From NCBI GenBank assembly GCA_965112735.1, contig OZ218952.1:1116001-1180000 (forward strand): a stretch of DNA of 64,000 nt. Direction: 5' to 3'. Under the pieces are notes generated by a model, which saw only the letters and a program-made list of their open reading frames with translations, had not been told where the DNA came from and ran no database searches. Numbering within the stretch: position 1 is the first letter of the stretch; each line of letters starts with the position of its first letter. The translations under genes and the position numbers were made by a program. The stretch is from Phaeosaccion multiseriatum (Eukaryota > Ochrophyta, other classes). Positions 42,968 through 53,165 of this stretch are shown in pieces.

Positions 42968-43222
42968 TCGGCCCTGGAAGAGGTTACAGTGTGCGCCGGT
43001 CATAATCAGTAATCAGGCCGGCTGGCGCCAATAATCAGTAATCAGGCCGGCTAGCGCCCGTCATAATCAGTAATCAGGCCGGCTGGCGCCGGTCATAATC
43101 AGTAATCAGACCCGGCTGGCGCCGGCCATAATCAGTAATCAGGCCCGGCTGGCGCCATAATCAGTAATCAGGCCGGCTGCGCCGGCCGTAATCAGTAATC
43201 TGATAACCTCTTCCAGGGCCGA
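42968..43222 (-). mobile_element. Family B TIR element, copy 1 (255 bp)
   Basis: Ends are the 19-bp TIR TCGGCCCTGGAAGAGGTTA and its complement. GCCCCT flanks it on both sides (42962-42967 and 43223-43228) as a 6-bp target duplication. The inside is a tandem array of about 32-bp units, each with the doubled 7-mer TGATTAC/TGATTAT and the palindromic core CCGGCGCCAGCCGG, read here in the reverse direction. It is one unit (32 bp) shorter than copies 2 and 3. Confidence 0.9.
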
Positions 43223-43268
43223 GCCCCTCGTTAATCGATTAGCGGGCCGCACCTTTCGGGTGAGCCAT

Positions 43269-43555
43269 TCGGCCCTGGAAGAGGTTATCAGATTACTGAT
43301 TACGGCCGGCGCAGCCGGCCTGATTACTGATTACTGCCGGCGCCAGCCGGCCTGATTACTGATTAAGGCGCCAGCCGGGCCTGATTACTGATTATGGCCG
43401 GCGTCAGCCGGGTCTGATTACTGATTATGACCGGCGCCAGCCGGCCTGATTACTGATTATGACGGGCGCTAGCCGGCCTGATTACTGATTATTGGCGCCA
43501 GCCGGCCTGATTACTGATTATGACCGGCGCACACTGTAACCTCTTCCAGGGCCGA
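43269..43555 (+). mobile_element. Family B TIR element, copy 2 (287 bp)
   Basis: The same TIRs are present in the opposite orientation to copy 1. The flanking duplication is AGCCAT (43263-43268 and 43556-43561). The distinct target duplications show that copies 1 and 2 are separate insertions only 46 bp apart. Together they can form a long hairpin with arms of about 255 bp. Confidence 0.9.
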
Positions 43556-44199
43556 AGCCATTGATTGGGGGTCTAATGGAACTGAATCTGATATTTTCCT
43601 TCATAGTGCCCTTGAGCCTTAGCCCTTGTGGTCGCTGGGCGCTGGTGGGAGACTGTTGTGCCGACTGTTGGATAGAGGAAGGAGGAGTCACAGAGCCTCC
43701 ACGTCCTGTTCGGGGGAGGGATGGCGCTGAAATCAAGGATAATTGGGGAGTCGACCTCCCCAAAAACCGTTCAGAGGAAGAATCGGTGCTCAACGTTTTA
43801 CCTTTCAAAATCCATTCAGCGTTTGCTCAAATCGGTTTCAAGGGCCATTCACCGCGAAATTGCAGTCAATATATTTCTTTTAAAAGTTAAAAGTACGAAG
43901 GACGAGCCAGCTGTTTTATCAACCATGAATTTTGCATCCCAGTGGGCGAGCTCGCTTCCGCCTTTGTCCGCTCAGAGCTTTCTTGCCGAAGAACAAGAGC
44001 GATGATAAAAAAAAAAACTCACAACAACACCTCTTCTAACCCCCCCCCCCCCCTCTCCAGCCCCCCGCGGCTTCACACTCTTTTCTCCTCCTCCTCCTCC
44101 TCCTCCTCCTCCTCCTCCTCCTCCTCCTCCTCCTCCTCCTCCTCTAATCCTCCGCTTAATTTGCGTTTAAACCGTCTCACTCCGCCCTCCCCGCCGTCC
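43556..44199. other. Spacer and 3' flank of the TUP1-like gene
   Basis: Includes a TCC array (44083-44145) just beyond the TUP1-like stop on the minus strand. Open frames at 43561-44005 carry no recognisable domain. Nothing else is supported. Confidence 0.45.
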
Positions 44200-44517
44200 T
44201 CACTCCGTGTTCGAAGGGTCACTCGCACTGGGAGGCTGAGTCTTGGCTCCTGTGCCCCCCCCTCCATTCCCCTTCTTGTGTGCCTTCGGTGCTGCCTTCT
44301 CCCCTTTCTCTTGCTGCTGCCCGCTCCCCCCGCTCGAGCTCTTCTTCTTTCCTCCTCCTGCCCCTGCCCCTGTTCCTCCTCCTTCTCCTCCCTTCTTCGC
44401 ATCCGCCCCTCCACCTGTTCCGCCTTTCTCTGCTGGGGCCTTTGCAGCTCGACTCGCCCCCGCTGCAGCACTTGCTTTGGTCTTTGGTGCAGCACGGCTG
44501 GTGGCACCACCACCACC

Positions 44518-44554
<37 letters not shown>

Positions 44555-47468
44555 GTCTTCCCCGCAGCGCCCTTCTTCACAGAGCCTTCCCGTCCTCCAC
44601 TGCCACCACCATCACCATCACTCCCTCCCGCTGCTGCTTTCTTTTCACCCCCAACCCCAGTCCCAGCCTCCTTCGGCGAAGAAGAAGAAGAAGAAGAAGA
44701 AGAAGAAGAGGCTCCCCCCCCCGCCCCTCCCTTGCCGCCCTGCTGCTTGCTGTTACCCCCTCTCTTCTTCGCTCCTCCCCCTCCCTCGGTGGGCACCGCA
44801 GCTGCCCCTGTCCGCCCGTCCACTGCCTCAACCCCGTCGTCGACCATCTTCGCATCACCATCGCCATCACCATCACCATTACCACCTTTGCCTCCCGGTC
44901 GCTGCTTCGTCGCAATACTAAGACCCTTGCTGCTCTCGTTGTTCTTGTCGCTGTCGTCGTCGTTGTTGTTGTTGGCTCCCTTGCTTGCCGAGGACGAGGC
45001 CTCTGCCTCTGCCTCGGACGGGGAAGACGCGGCAGCAGACCCTTCCTTGGCGTCACTGAAGCGCCACAGACACACAAGGTTGTCTCCACTCCCCGTCGCG
45101 AATAGTCTATCTGTGGGCGAGGCGCTAATGCCAATGACGCTGTTCTTGAAGCCGGTAAGCCTGGCCACCTTCTTACAAGTGGCTGCGTCCCATAAGATGA
45201 TGCTGCGGTCCTTGGAGCCGCTGATGATATATTTTCCGTCCTGACTGAAGGAAATGCTCAGCACAAAGTCGCTGTGGCCGGTGAGGATCCGCGGTGCGAT
45301 GTCGGAGGCTTTGGGGACTACTCTTTTTCGCTCCTCTCCATCGCCGCCCTCTCCTCCTCCTCCTCCTCCTCCTCCTCCTCCTCCTCCTCCTCCTTCTGCT
45401 GCTGCTGCTGCTGCACCCCCCTTCCCCTCCGCTTCGGAAGCTTTAGCCGGCGTGATGCTGAGCCCAAGCTCCCAAACCTTAATGGCCATGTCCAGACCGC
45501 CGCTGAGGAGACGCGTCCCGTCGAGGGAAAAGGTGACTGCGTAGACGCTCTCCTCCTGAGTGTCGAGCCTGTACACCAAGGTGCCCTGTGTCACAAGCAA
45601 GCAAGCAACCAAGCAAGCAAAGACCCACACATTAAAAACAGCACGAGCACGCAGCAAAGCAGCAAAGTGAGTAGGAAGCAAAAAGAGATGGCAGCGCACG
45701 TCACGTGATGAGTACTTCTGCTTGGAGGCCAACGGAGATGGCAACAAACGTCACGTGATCAGCACTTCTGCTTGCTCTTGCTGTGTGCTGCTTGCTCGTC
45801 CTCCTTTTGTCTTCCTCAAAGCATCCTCCTCTTGCTTGGTTGGGAGCACCACCAACCAACCAATCAACCAACCCACCCACCACCCACCACCCTCACTCCC
45901 CCCAAACTCAGACCCTCTCATACCCTCTCACACCAACCTCTTCGGTCTCCCACACATGGACCATCCGATCTATACTGGCGGCGGCAACGAGCTTCCCATC
46001 CTGCCTCAGTGCCACAGAGGTTATGCCGTCCTGGGGGTTGTCCTCCCCCAGCGACACGCGGCACGATCCTGTGGATGAGTTCCACAGCCGCACTCGGCCA
46101 TCGCCGCTGCCACTGACAATGACGGAGCCGACCCAGTCTAGCGAGTACACCTCACTGAGATGCCCTGACAGCTTGATTGGAGCGGCAAGGTTGCTGCTGC
46201 TCGATGCGGTGTTGTTGTTTCCGGTGGCGGGGGTGCCTGTTGCTGTTTTGCTACTTGTGCTAGAGGTTGAGGTTGAGGTTGAGGTTGGTGGTGCCTGCTG
46301 GAGGGTCAGGATTTGTGCACTGTTGGCTTCCATGCCCACCACAATCTGCACTCCCCAACATGGAGGGTAAAGGTAGGGCGGGGGGGGGGGGAGGGCACAG
46401 AGGGCACGAAAGAGGAGAGGTCAGAGAGGGCAGAGACGTCAGAAAGGGCAGGAGGGTAGGAGGGTAGGAGGGTAGAAGGGTAGGAGGGTAGGACGGTAGG
46501 AGGGTAGGAGGGCAGGAGGGTAGGAGGGTAGGAGGACAGGAGGGTAGGAGGACAGGAGGGTAGAAGGACAGGAGGGTAGGAGGGTAGGAGGACAGGAGGG
46601 TAGGAGGGCGGGTGGGTAGGAGGGTAGGAGGGCAGAGACGTCAGAAAGGGTAGGAGGGTAGGAGGACAGGAGGACAGGAGGGTAGGAGGGTAGGAGGGTA
46701 GGAGGGCAGGAGGGTAGGAGGACAGGAGGGTAGGAGGACAGGAGGGTAGGAGGGTAGGAGGACAGGAGGGTAGGAGGGTAGGAGGACAGGAGGGTAGGAG
46801 GGTAGGAGGGCGGGGGGGTAGGAGGGTAGGAGGGCAGAGACGTCAGAAAGGGTAGGAGGGTAGGAGGACAGGAGGACAGGAGGGTAGGAGGGTAGGAGGG
46901 TAGGAGGACAGGAGGGTAGGGAGGGTAGGAGGGCAGGAGGGTAGGAGGGTAGGAGGACAGGAGGGTAGGAGGACAGGAGGGTAGGAGGGTAGGAGGACAG
47001 GAGGGTAGGAGGGTAGGAGGACAGGAGGGTAGAAGGACAGGAGGGTAGGGGGGTAGGAGGACAGGAGGGTAGGAGGGCGGGTGGGTAGGAGGGTAGGAGG
47101 GCAGAGACGTCAGAAAGGGTAGGAGGGTAGGAGGACAGGAGGACAGGAGGGTAGGAGGACAGGAGGGTAGGAGGGTAGGAGGGTAGGAGGGTAGGAGGAC
47201 AGGAGGGTAGAAGGACAGGAGGGTAGGAGGGTAGGAGGGTAGGAGGGTAGGAGGGTAGGAGGGCGCCCTGTTGAGAGACAGAGACAGTGGCGTGATGGGG
47301 GGCCGTTACGAATAGTGCCGTGTGAGCAGGACAAGGTGGGGGTGTCCGTGTGGGTAGGTGGGGGAGAGACCTTTCGCCTCTGGGGCCTCGAGCTGCGGCC
47401 CCAACCGCAATATCTCTCCCTCCCTCCCCCTCTCACTTCCTCTCTCTTCTCTCTGTCTGTCTCTTCCT

Positions 47469-47508
<40 letters not shown>

Positions 47509-49589
47509 GTCCCCTTTCTCTCTCCCGTCTGGTCTGTACGTCGGTCGCACCTTCGACCCGTCCGGTGAGAAGCACACAGCCCGCACGTATGGGTCGTGGT
47601 CAGCGTCCCTCTGGTCTGCGGCCTTGTTGCAAACGTATATCTGCTTGTTGGTTTTCACCTCGAACACCTTGACGCAGCTGTGCGTGCCTGCCGCGAAGCG
47701 CGTGCCGTCGGGACTGAAGCGCACGCAGCACACCACACTCTGCAAGTCGTGGTATCTGTCCAACCCGACAAGACCGTAGAAATAGACAAAGCAAAGCAAA
47801 GCAAGCAGAGCAGAGCGAAGAAGGAAAGCATGAGGTAGGGGAGAGGGGGGGGCGGGGCAGACCAAAGGGGGAACGAGCAGAGCGAAGCACAGCACAGCAC
47901 AGCGCGCAAACACACACACACATACGTGCACCCACCCACCCACCCACCCACCCACCCAAACACATACACACATGCACACACACACACACACCTGTCGAGC
48001 TCTACAGCAGGGGCCGCTTCTGAAGCCCCCTCTTCCCGCACTAGTTTCCAGTTCAAAGTTGCGGGCACGGGCTCCTTTGCGGTCCCTCCTCCTCCTCTTC
48101 CTCCTCCTCCTCCTCCTCCTCCTTCTTCTTCTTCTGCTCCTCCTGCTCCGCTGTTACTATTTCCCTTCTTTCTCTTGCTTGCACCTCCCGTCGAAGCGTT
48201 GTCAGACGTATCTTCTGCAGCGTCCGCCTCTGTTCTCGCTGCGGTCTTTCCCCCTTCCCGAAGCCCGCTGCCCTCCCACTCCCCCCCTCTTCCACCACCG
48301 CCGCCGCCCTCTTCACCCTTTCCCTCCCCTCCTCCTGCCCCACTGGGTCCTCCTTGACCGTCCCCCCCGTCCCCCTTTCTCCTGTCTGGAGAAGACCTTG
48401 GGCGTTTCACACCGGGCAGGCTGACGCTCGTGCCACCACTGCCACTGCTGCTGTTGGCACCGCCAGCACTCGCGCTCCAAGCACCGCTTCTCCCCGCGGA
48501 AGAGGGCGGAGACCCACCGCCTCTCTTGCCCCCCCCGGCCCCGCTGGCACCGCCACCGACCCCCGTAGCAGCTCCACCAGACCTGGGCCTTTCCTCACCC
48601 TCGTCCATTGTCTGCACCCCGCCGCCGCCCCTCCCTCCTGCTGAGGTCTCTCGCGCCCCCCCAGCCCCTGGAAAGCCGCCGCCTCGTCCCCTCCCCCCTC
48701 CTCCTCCTTCCGCCCCCTGCTGATGGTGTCCATGCCCGGCCCCTCCCCCCCCTTCCCCCCACCCCGGCGTGCCCCTCCCACCATTCCCTGCGTAGCCACG
48801 TGGAGGCCCACCCCTCTGGGGAGCCCCCCCCGTGGATGAGGATGGGTGACCATTCTTGGCGTCTATCGGTGGACCGGGCCCGTGGTTCCCTCCCCCTCCC
48901 CCTTCGGCAGCAGCCCAACTGGAGTGCTGCTGCGGGTGAAAGTGATGCTGCTGGTGTTGCTGCTGATGATACGGATGATGATGAGAGGTGCCGCTGCTGC
49001 CCAGCTTGTGTCGAAGCTGATCGACTTCCCTCTTGTAGTGCGACTCCATTTGCACGTGATTCTCTTGCAATGTCATGAGCGTGGTCTGTATGTGCTCCAT
49101 CTCGGCGAGCTGGTTTCGGAATTTGGCCTCGTACTCGTCTCGATGCGTCTCCTGCGACCTGTGTGGATTAGGGGTGGATGTAGGACGGACACGGGAACGA
49201 GAGCAGGAACGAGAGGGGCGGGTGGTGATCGAACGTCCCAACTGGCTAAAAACCATCCAAAACTCGCAACCTTCTCCCTCTGCTTTTCCTCTAGGCCGCG
49301 CTGCTTGCTTCTAGGGCCCTGCCTCGCAACCTCCCCCGTTCGGTCTTTTGTTGTTACTCGTCTCTGCTCTTCTTCCGCAAACGGTGATTCTCCTGCTGTT
49401 CCTTCATAACACACTCACCCAACTTCGTCCCCCAGATGCTCCACCTCGGATCGCAGCTGCTCAGATAGCTCTCTAGTCTGCATAGACAGATCCAAGATGA
49501 TCCCAGCGGTGCGGCGCACGGAGGTGAGAGGTCGCAGCCCATGAGGTGCCATCACGTGTTGAGGTGGCTCCCTCAGCTGCTCCCTCTGC

Positions 49590-49627
<38 letters not shown>

Positions 49628-49753
49628 CGCATCTAGACCACCATGCCCGGGGGGAGGATGCGGTGGTTGCGGTGGCGGCGGCGGCTGCTGCTGGCGGGGG
49701 TGGCAAGAGCAAACGATTTCGGGGGGACGGTGAATGAGGAAGAGGTGCTCCAC
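44200..49753 (-). CDS. TUP1: TUP1-like WD40 transcriptional corepressor
   Basis: Exons: 49419-49753, 47992-49158, 47551-47755, 45938-46345 and 44200-45585; about 1166 residues. Tup1 represses transcription when recruited by DNA-bound factors. The N-terminal coiled coil matches the Tup1 tetramerisation region: LDLSMQTRELSEQL, then RDEYEAKFRNQLAEMEHIQT and LMTLQENHVQMESHYKREV. It is split by the first intron. A long Gly/Ser/Pro-rich linker follows. Seven WD40 blades then run from SVVCCVRFSPDGTRFAAG, through GHLSEVYSLDW and LTGHSDFVLSISFSQDGKY with ISGSKDRSIILWD, to SVIGISAS..FATGSGDNLVCLWRF, close to the Tup1 order. The last 240 residues are Ser/Gly/Lys-rich, which is unusual for the family. 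The start is uncertain: a CAG acceptor just before a CAGCAGCCGCCG tract could mean a missed first exon. Confidence 0.87.
46440..47266. repeat. GGGTAGGA minisatellite with higher-order period in TUP1-like intron 3
   Basis: GGAGGGTA and GGAGGACA units are arranged in longer blocks marked by GCAGAGACGTCAGAAAGGG at about 46430, 46632, 46834 and 47101. The G-triplet spacing could form G-quadruplexes on the plus strand. Confidence 0.9.
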
Positions 49754-50150
49754 AAGTCTTTATTGCTTTATTTGCCCCCAGCACAGAATACCTGAGAGTT
49801 TGGCATAGTCCTGTACAAGGCGCAGCTTTAATCACGCTGAAGGTATATTTCTTTTTGCACTGGATGGGGCTCTCCACACCAGGTGGTCTTGGTGGAGCTG
49901 GTGGCCGGCGGCTCGGAAAAAGATTGTGGTTTGGGTTTCAGGTGGTGGGTTGTTGATGCGGAGAAATAGAAAAACATGGAGCCCCCTGAGTTTATTCGAG
50001 AGGAGGGGGGGGGGCGGGCCCGAGAGGTTCCAAAGTGCAAAGAGAAGGGGTCAGGGAAAGGAAAGTCGGGAGAGAACGGAGTCTGGCATATCGTAGTGTG
50101 CTCTTTGGAAGAAGGGGAGAAACGAAGAAGGGAGAGAGAGTCCGGGGGGT

Positions 50151-50437
50151 TCGGCCCTGGAAGAGGTTATCAGATTACTGATTACGGCCGGCGCAGCCGG
50201 CCTGATTACTGATTACTGCCGGCGCCAGCCGGCCTGATTACTGATTATGGCGCCAGCCGGGCCTGATTACTGATTATGGCTGGCGCCAGCCGGGTCTGAT
50301 TACTGATTATGACCGGCGCCAGCCGGCCTGATTATTGATTATGACGGGCGCTAGCCGGCCTGATTACTGATTATTGGCGCCAGCCGGCCTGATTACTGAT
50401 TATGACCGGCGCACACTGTAACCTCTTCCAGGGCCGA
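50151..50437 (+). mobile_element. Family B TIR element, copy 3 (287 bp)
   Basis: Identical TIRs and length to copy 2, with only a few base differences across the inside. It is flanked by GGGGGGT on both sides (50144-50150 and 50438-50444), a probable duplication blurred by the G run. It lies in the region 5' of the TUP1-like gene and 3' of the selenoprotein T gene. Confidence 0.88.
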
Positions 50438-50539
50438 GGGGGGTGGGTATATAACAGTATGTAAAGGGAAAAAAGGAAAAGGAAGGAACACATTGTAGTC
50501 GCGAGCTGAATTTTTTTTAATTTTTTTTGTAGTACTCCC

Positions 50540-50672
50540 CTGCGCCAAGCTGCGCAGGCCTGCCATAATAAAAAATCAGGCCAGGCTGGTGCAAAAAAAA
50601 AGAAGAAAGGTTGGGGGGGGGGGGGAAATCAATAATCTGGCCGGCTGGCGCGCAGACCAAAATAAAAAATCA
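50540..50672. repeat. Degenerate relic of the family B internal repeat
   Basis: Fragments such as AATCAATAATCTGGCCGGCT and AAAAAATCAGGCCAGGCTGG resemble the family B unit but lack TIRs. They are interrupted by A and G runs. Confidence 0.6.
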
Positions 50673-51193
50673 ATGGTCAATATTGTTTAAATTGCTCGGT
50701 TGCTGCAAAGCGCAGAGGAGCAGAGGTGTATCTGTCTGTGAGTGTGTGAGAGAGCTTGGTCGAGAGGAGTGGCAGGCGAAACACGTCCCTCGCCCCCCCT
50801 CCCCTGCGTTGCCGCGCCCCTCCCACCCCACCGACACATCGGTGAAGGTAGTCTAGGAGAGACGAACAGGCAAAGGGTGGGTGGGTGCAGTGGGGTAAGT
50901 GCGTTCTCATCGCCGTTATCCATCCTCCGTCATTCAGCTCTGCACACCGTCCATCTCTCGTCAACACCTCTTTACCTCTGTGTGCTTACCACCGCCGCGG
51001 ATCCGGTCCCCCACCCCCTCGCGCAACAAAGTCGGAGGGCTCGAAAACGGCAACGGCTCTCCATCCCCGGTCCTATGACAAAACGGGGCGGGGCGGAGCA
51101 GGGACCCCGTCGCTACGCTACCCATTGCAATCCAATGTACACCAAGCCCAACCCTTAGCAAGCCCGAGGAGTGTGAGTGCCTACGGGCTCGTC
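50673..51193. other. 3' flank of the selenoprotein T gene (expected SECIS location)
   Basis: On the minus strand this is the sequence after the stop. A SECIS hairpin should lie here or slightly further, but I could not identify the quartet and apical AA with confidence by eye. No other coding signal is supported. Confidence 0.4.
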
Positions 51194-53036
51194 TTAGTCA
51201 CGTACGATGCCCTTCAGAGCCAACGCCCGCTCGATTTCAATTCCGTTCGGGAACCTTCCCAGCTCCAGCTTGGATACGGCAAGCTCGCCGTCGATGTAAA
51301 TCTCAAACGCGCCCTGTTTGTTGGACAGAGAGGAGTAGGAGGGGGAAGAGGAGGAGGAGGAGGAGGAGGAGGAGGAGGGGGGAGAGGAGGGGGAGAGGGA
51401 GGAAGAGGAGGAGGAGGAGGAGGAGGAGGAGGAGGAGGAGGAGGAGGAGGAGGGGGAGGAGGAGGGGGAGGACGAGGAGGGGGACAGGAGGAGGACAGGA
51501 GGAGGAGGAGGAGCAGCAGCAGCAGCAAAAGAAAGAAGGGAGAGATGAATGAGCTAACGCCCATACGCCCACACGTATGCACGCACACGCCTCCGCCCAC
51601 GCACTGCCGTACCGTGGCGAGTTGGCTCTGCGCTACCGTGTTGAGGACGAAGGTCACTGCGATGGTGGGCATCTTCTGGGCCTGCATCTTGGCCACAAAG
51701 GGAGGAGGCTCGGCCATGCCCAGAGTGCGGAAGATGAAACCGCCGCCGAAGAGGATAGCCATCGTGCCCATCTGGGAAGGAAGGAAGGAAGGAAGGAAGG
51801 AAGGAAGGAAAGAAGGTAGGGAGAGAGGGAGGGAGGAAGGAGGGTCGGGAGGAAGGGAGGGGGGACGGAAGGAGGAAGGGAGGGGGGGGCAGGGGGGAGA
51901 ACAGAGGAGAGTGGGGGGGGGGGGCAAGGGGGGAAGCATGAACAAATCAGGACTTGTGCTGCAGAAGCTCAGCTTGAGCCGAGCCCTCATTCCATACTTC
52001 ACTTCACTACACTCCTACCCGAGCAACGGCTTACTAAACATAGCCAACTGTACCATCACTGTACCACCAATGCACGTACGTACATACCCACGTACCTGTA
52101 CGACCTGGGTGCCCTGCGCGAGCATTCGGACCCAAGAGGGAGCAGGGTGGACCCCGCCGTGGATGTTGCCCACGAGCTCGGGGTGCTGTTGTTCCAAGAA
52201 CTTTCTCATCTCGTGAAAGTTCTTGGACATGCCTCAGCTGCGAAGGGTCGAGGCGGATGGTAGTGGATGGGAGGGGAGGGAGGGGAGGAAAGGGCAAGCG
52301 AGGGAAAGGGGGGGGGGGAGGGTTGCCCATTAGGATGAAAAAAGTAATGCAGAGAGAGGAGAGGTAGGAGGAGAAGGAGGATGCCGCCGCCGCTGGCTCA
52401 GGTTGACGAAGCAGAGCATTATGCCCCCAGCTCCCAACCTCCCTCCATCATCGTAGTGCACGGTACCTTATACAGTAGAGGACGTCCACTCTGTGCTCCG
52501 ACCCGCCAAGCATCCCCGCCTCGCCGGCACCGGCTCCTCCGCGCTGCTGCAAGACTGGTGCTGCCTCTGCTGCGGGCTCGGTTAAGAAGCCAAACTCGTC
52601 CTCTTCGTCAACTTCTGCTCTCTTGAGACTGCTTTCCGCGGAAATTTTTTGCTGCATCGGCGTGGACGGTGCGGCGGTGGCTGCTGCTGGTGACGATGAT
52701 GGCACGGGGGAAGAAAGGCGGTGGATTAGCCCCGAGTTTCTAACGGCAAACATGCTCAGTTTTCGTTTTCTCCCAGCTCCACATCAAGTCAGGAGACAGA
52801 GATGCCGTACCTGGGTGGAAATCCTTGCTTATCTCCGCTCTCGCTTGCTTTGATGGGTGCCCTGCTGCTCCCGACGAGCCGTCCCTCACATAAAGGGTTA
52901 ACAGATATGCCATGACCAAACACAAGAAGGCGCGCGTGATGGGCCCAACAGAGGTCTCGCTGTCCTTCTCATCCGAACGCCCAGGCTGCTGCTCAGCAGG
53001 CTGCTGCTCAGCAGTAGCAGCTGAGTCGTCAGCCAT
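51194..53036 (-). CDS. SELENOT: Selenoprotein T with in-frame TGA (Sec) codon
   Basis: Exons: 52811-53036, 52467-52686, 52096-52237, 51613-51771 and 51194-51313; 288 residues counting Sec. SelT is an ER-membrane thioredoxin-fold oxidoreductase. A hydrophobic segment (AFLCLVMAYLLTLYV) lies in exon 1. Exon 2 ends VDVLYCI plus AG; exon 3 begins C TGA GGC ATG. The join gives C147-I-S-U150-G, the SelT CxxU redox motif, with TGA at 52234-52236 (minus strand). NFHEMRKFLEQQHPE follows, then MGTMAILFGGGFIFRTLG and MPTIAVTFVLNTVAQSQLAT, then GAFEIYIDGELAVSKLELGR, all in SelT order. Only reading TGA as Sec keeps the family frame. Without it the protein would stop one residue after the Cys pair begins. 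The N-terminal extension is longer than in animal SelT. A SECIS element was not located. Confidence 0.9.
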
Positions 53037-53165
53037 AGAGAAAAAAAGACAGAAAGACAGAAAGAAGGAAAGGGGGGCGAAGATGAGGGTGAATTTCAAT
53101 TTCAGCTCCCCCCCACCCGCGCCCCGCAATCCACTGCCCCACACTCCGATCCAAGAGAAAATAAA
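53037..53165. promoter_or_regulatory. Compact divergent promoter (SelT / FKBP genes)
   Basis: Only 129 bases separate the two ATGs, so the genes probably share promoter elements. The interval is AG-rich at the SelT side and has AATTTCAATTTCAG in the middle. Confidence 0.5.

Noticed and set aside
42968-43555. CRISPR-like array of about 32-bp repeats
   Set aside because: The window is eukaryotic, there are no unique spacers, and the block is bounded by TIRs and target duplications.
43561-44005. Short plus-strand frames after the paired TIR elements
   Set aside because: No recognisable domain, and the region is better explained as flank of the TUP1-like gene.
46440-47266. Interstitial telomere repeat
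   Set aside because: Units are GGGTAGGA/GGACAGGA with higher-order blocks, not a TTAGGG-type array.
52096-52230. SelT-like protein starting at the ATG just after the TGA
   Set aside because: It would lack the redox Cys/Sec motif and N-terminal strand, and the upstream exons match SelT in phase when TGA is read as Sec.
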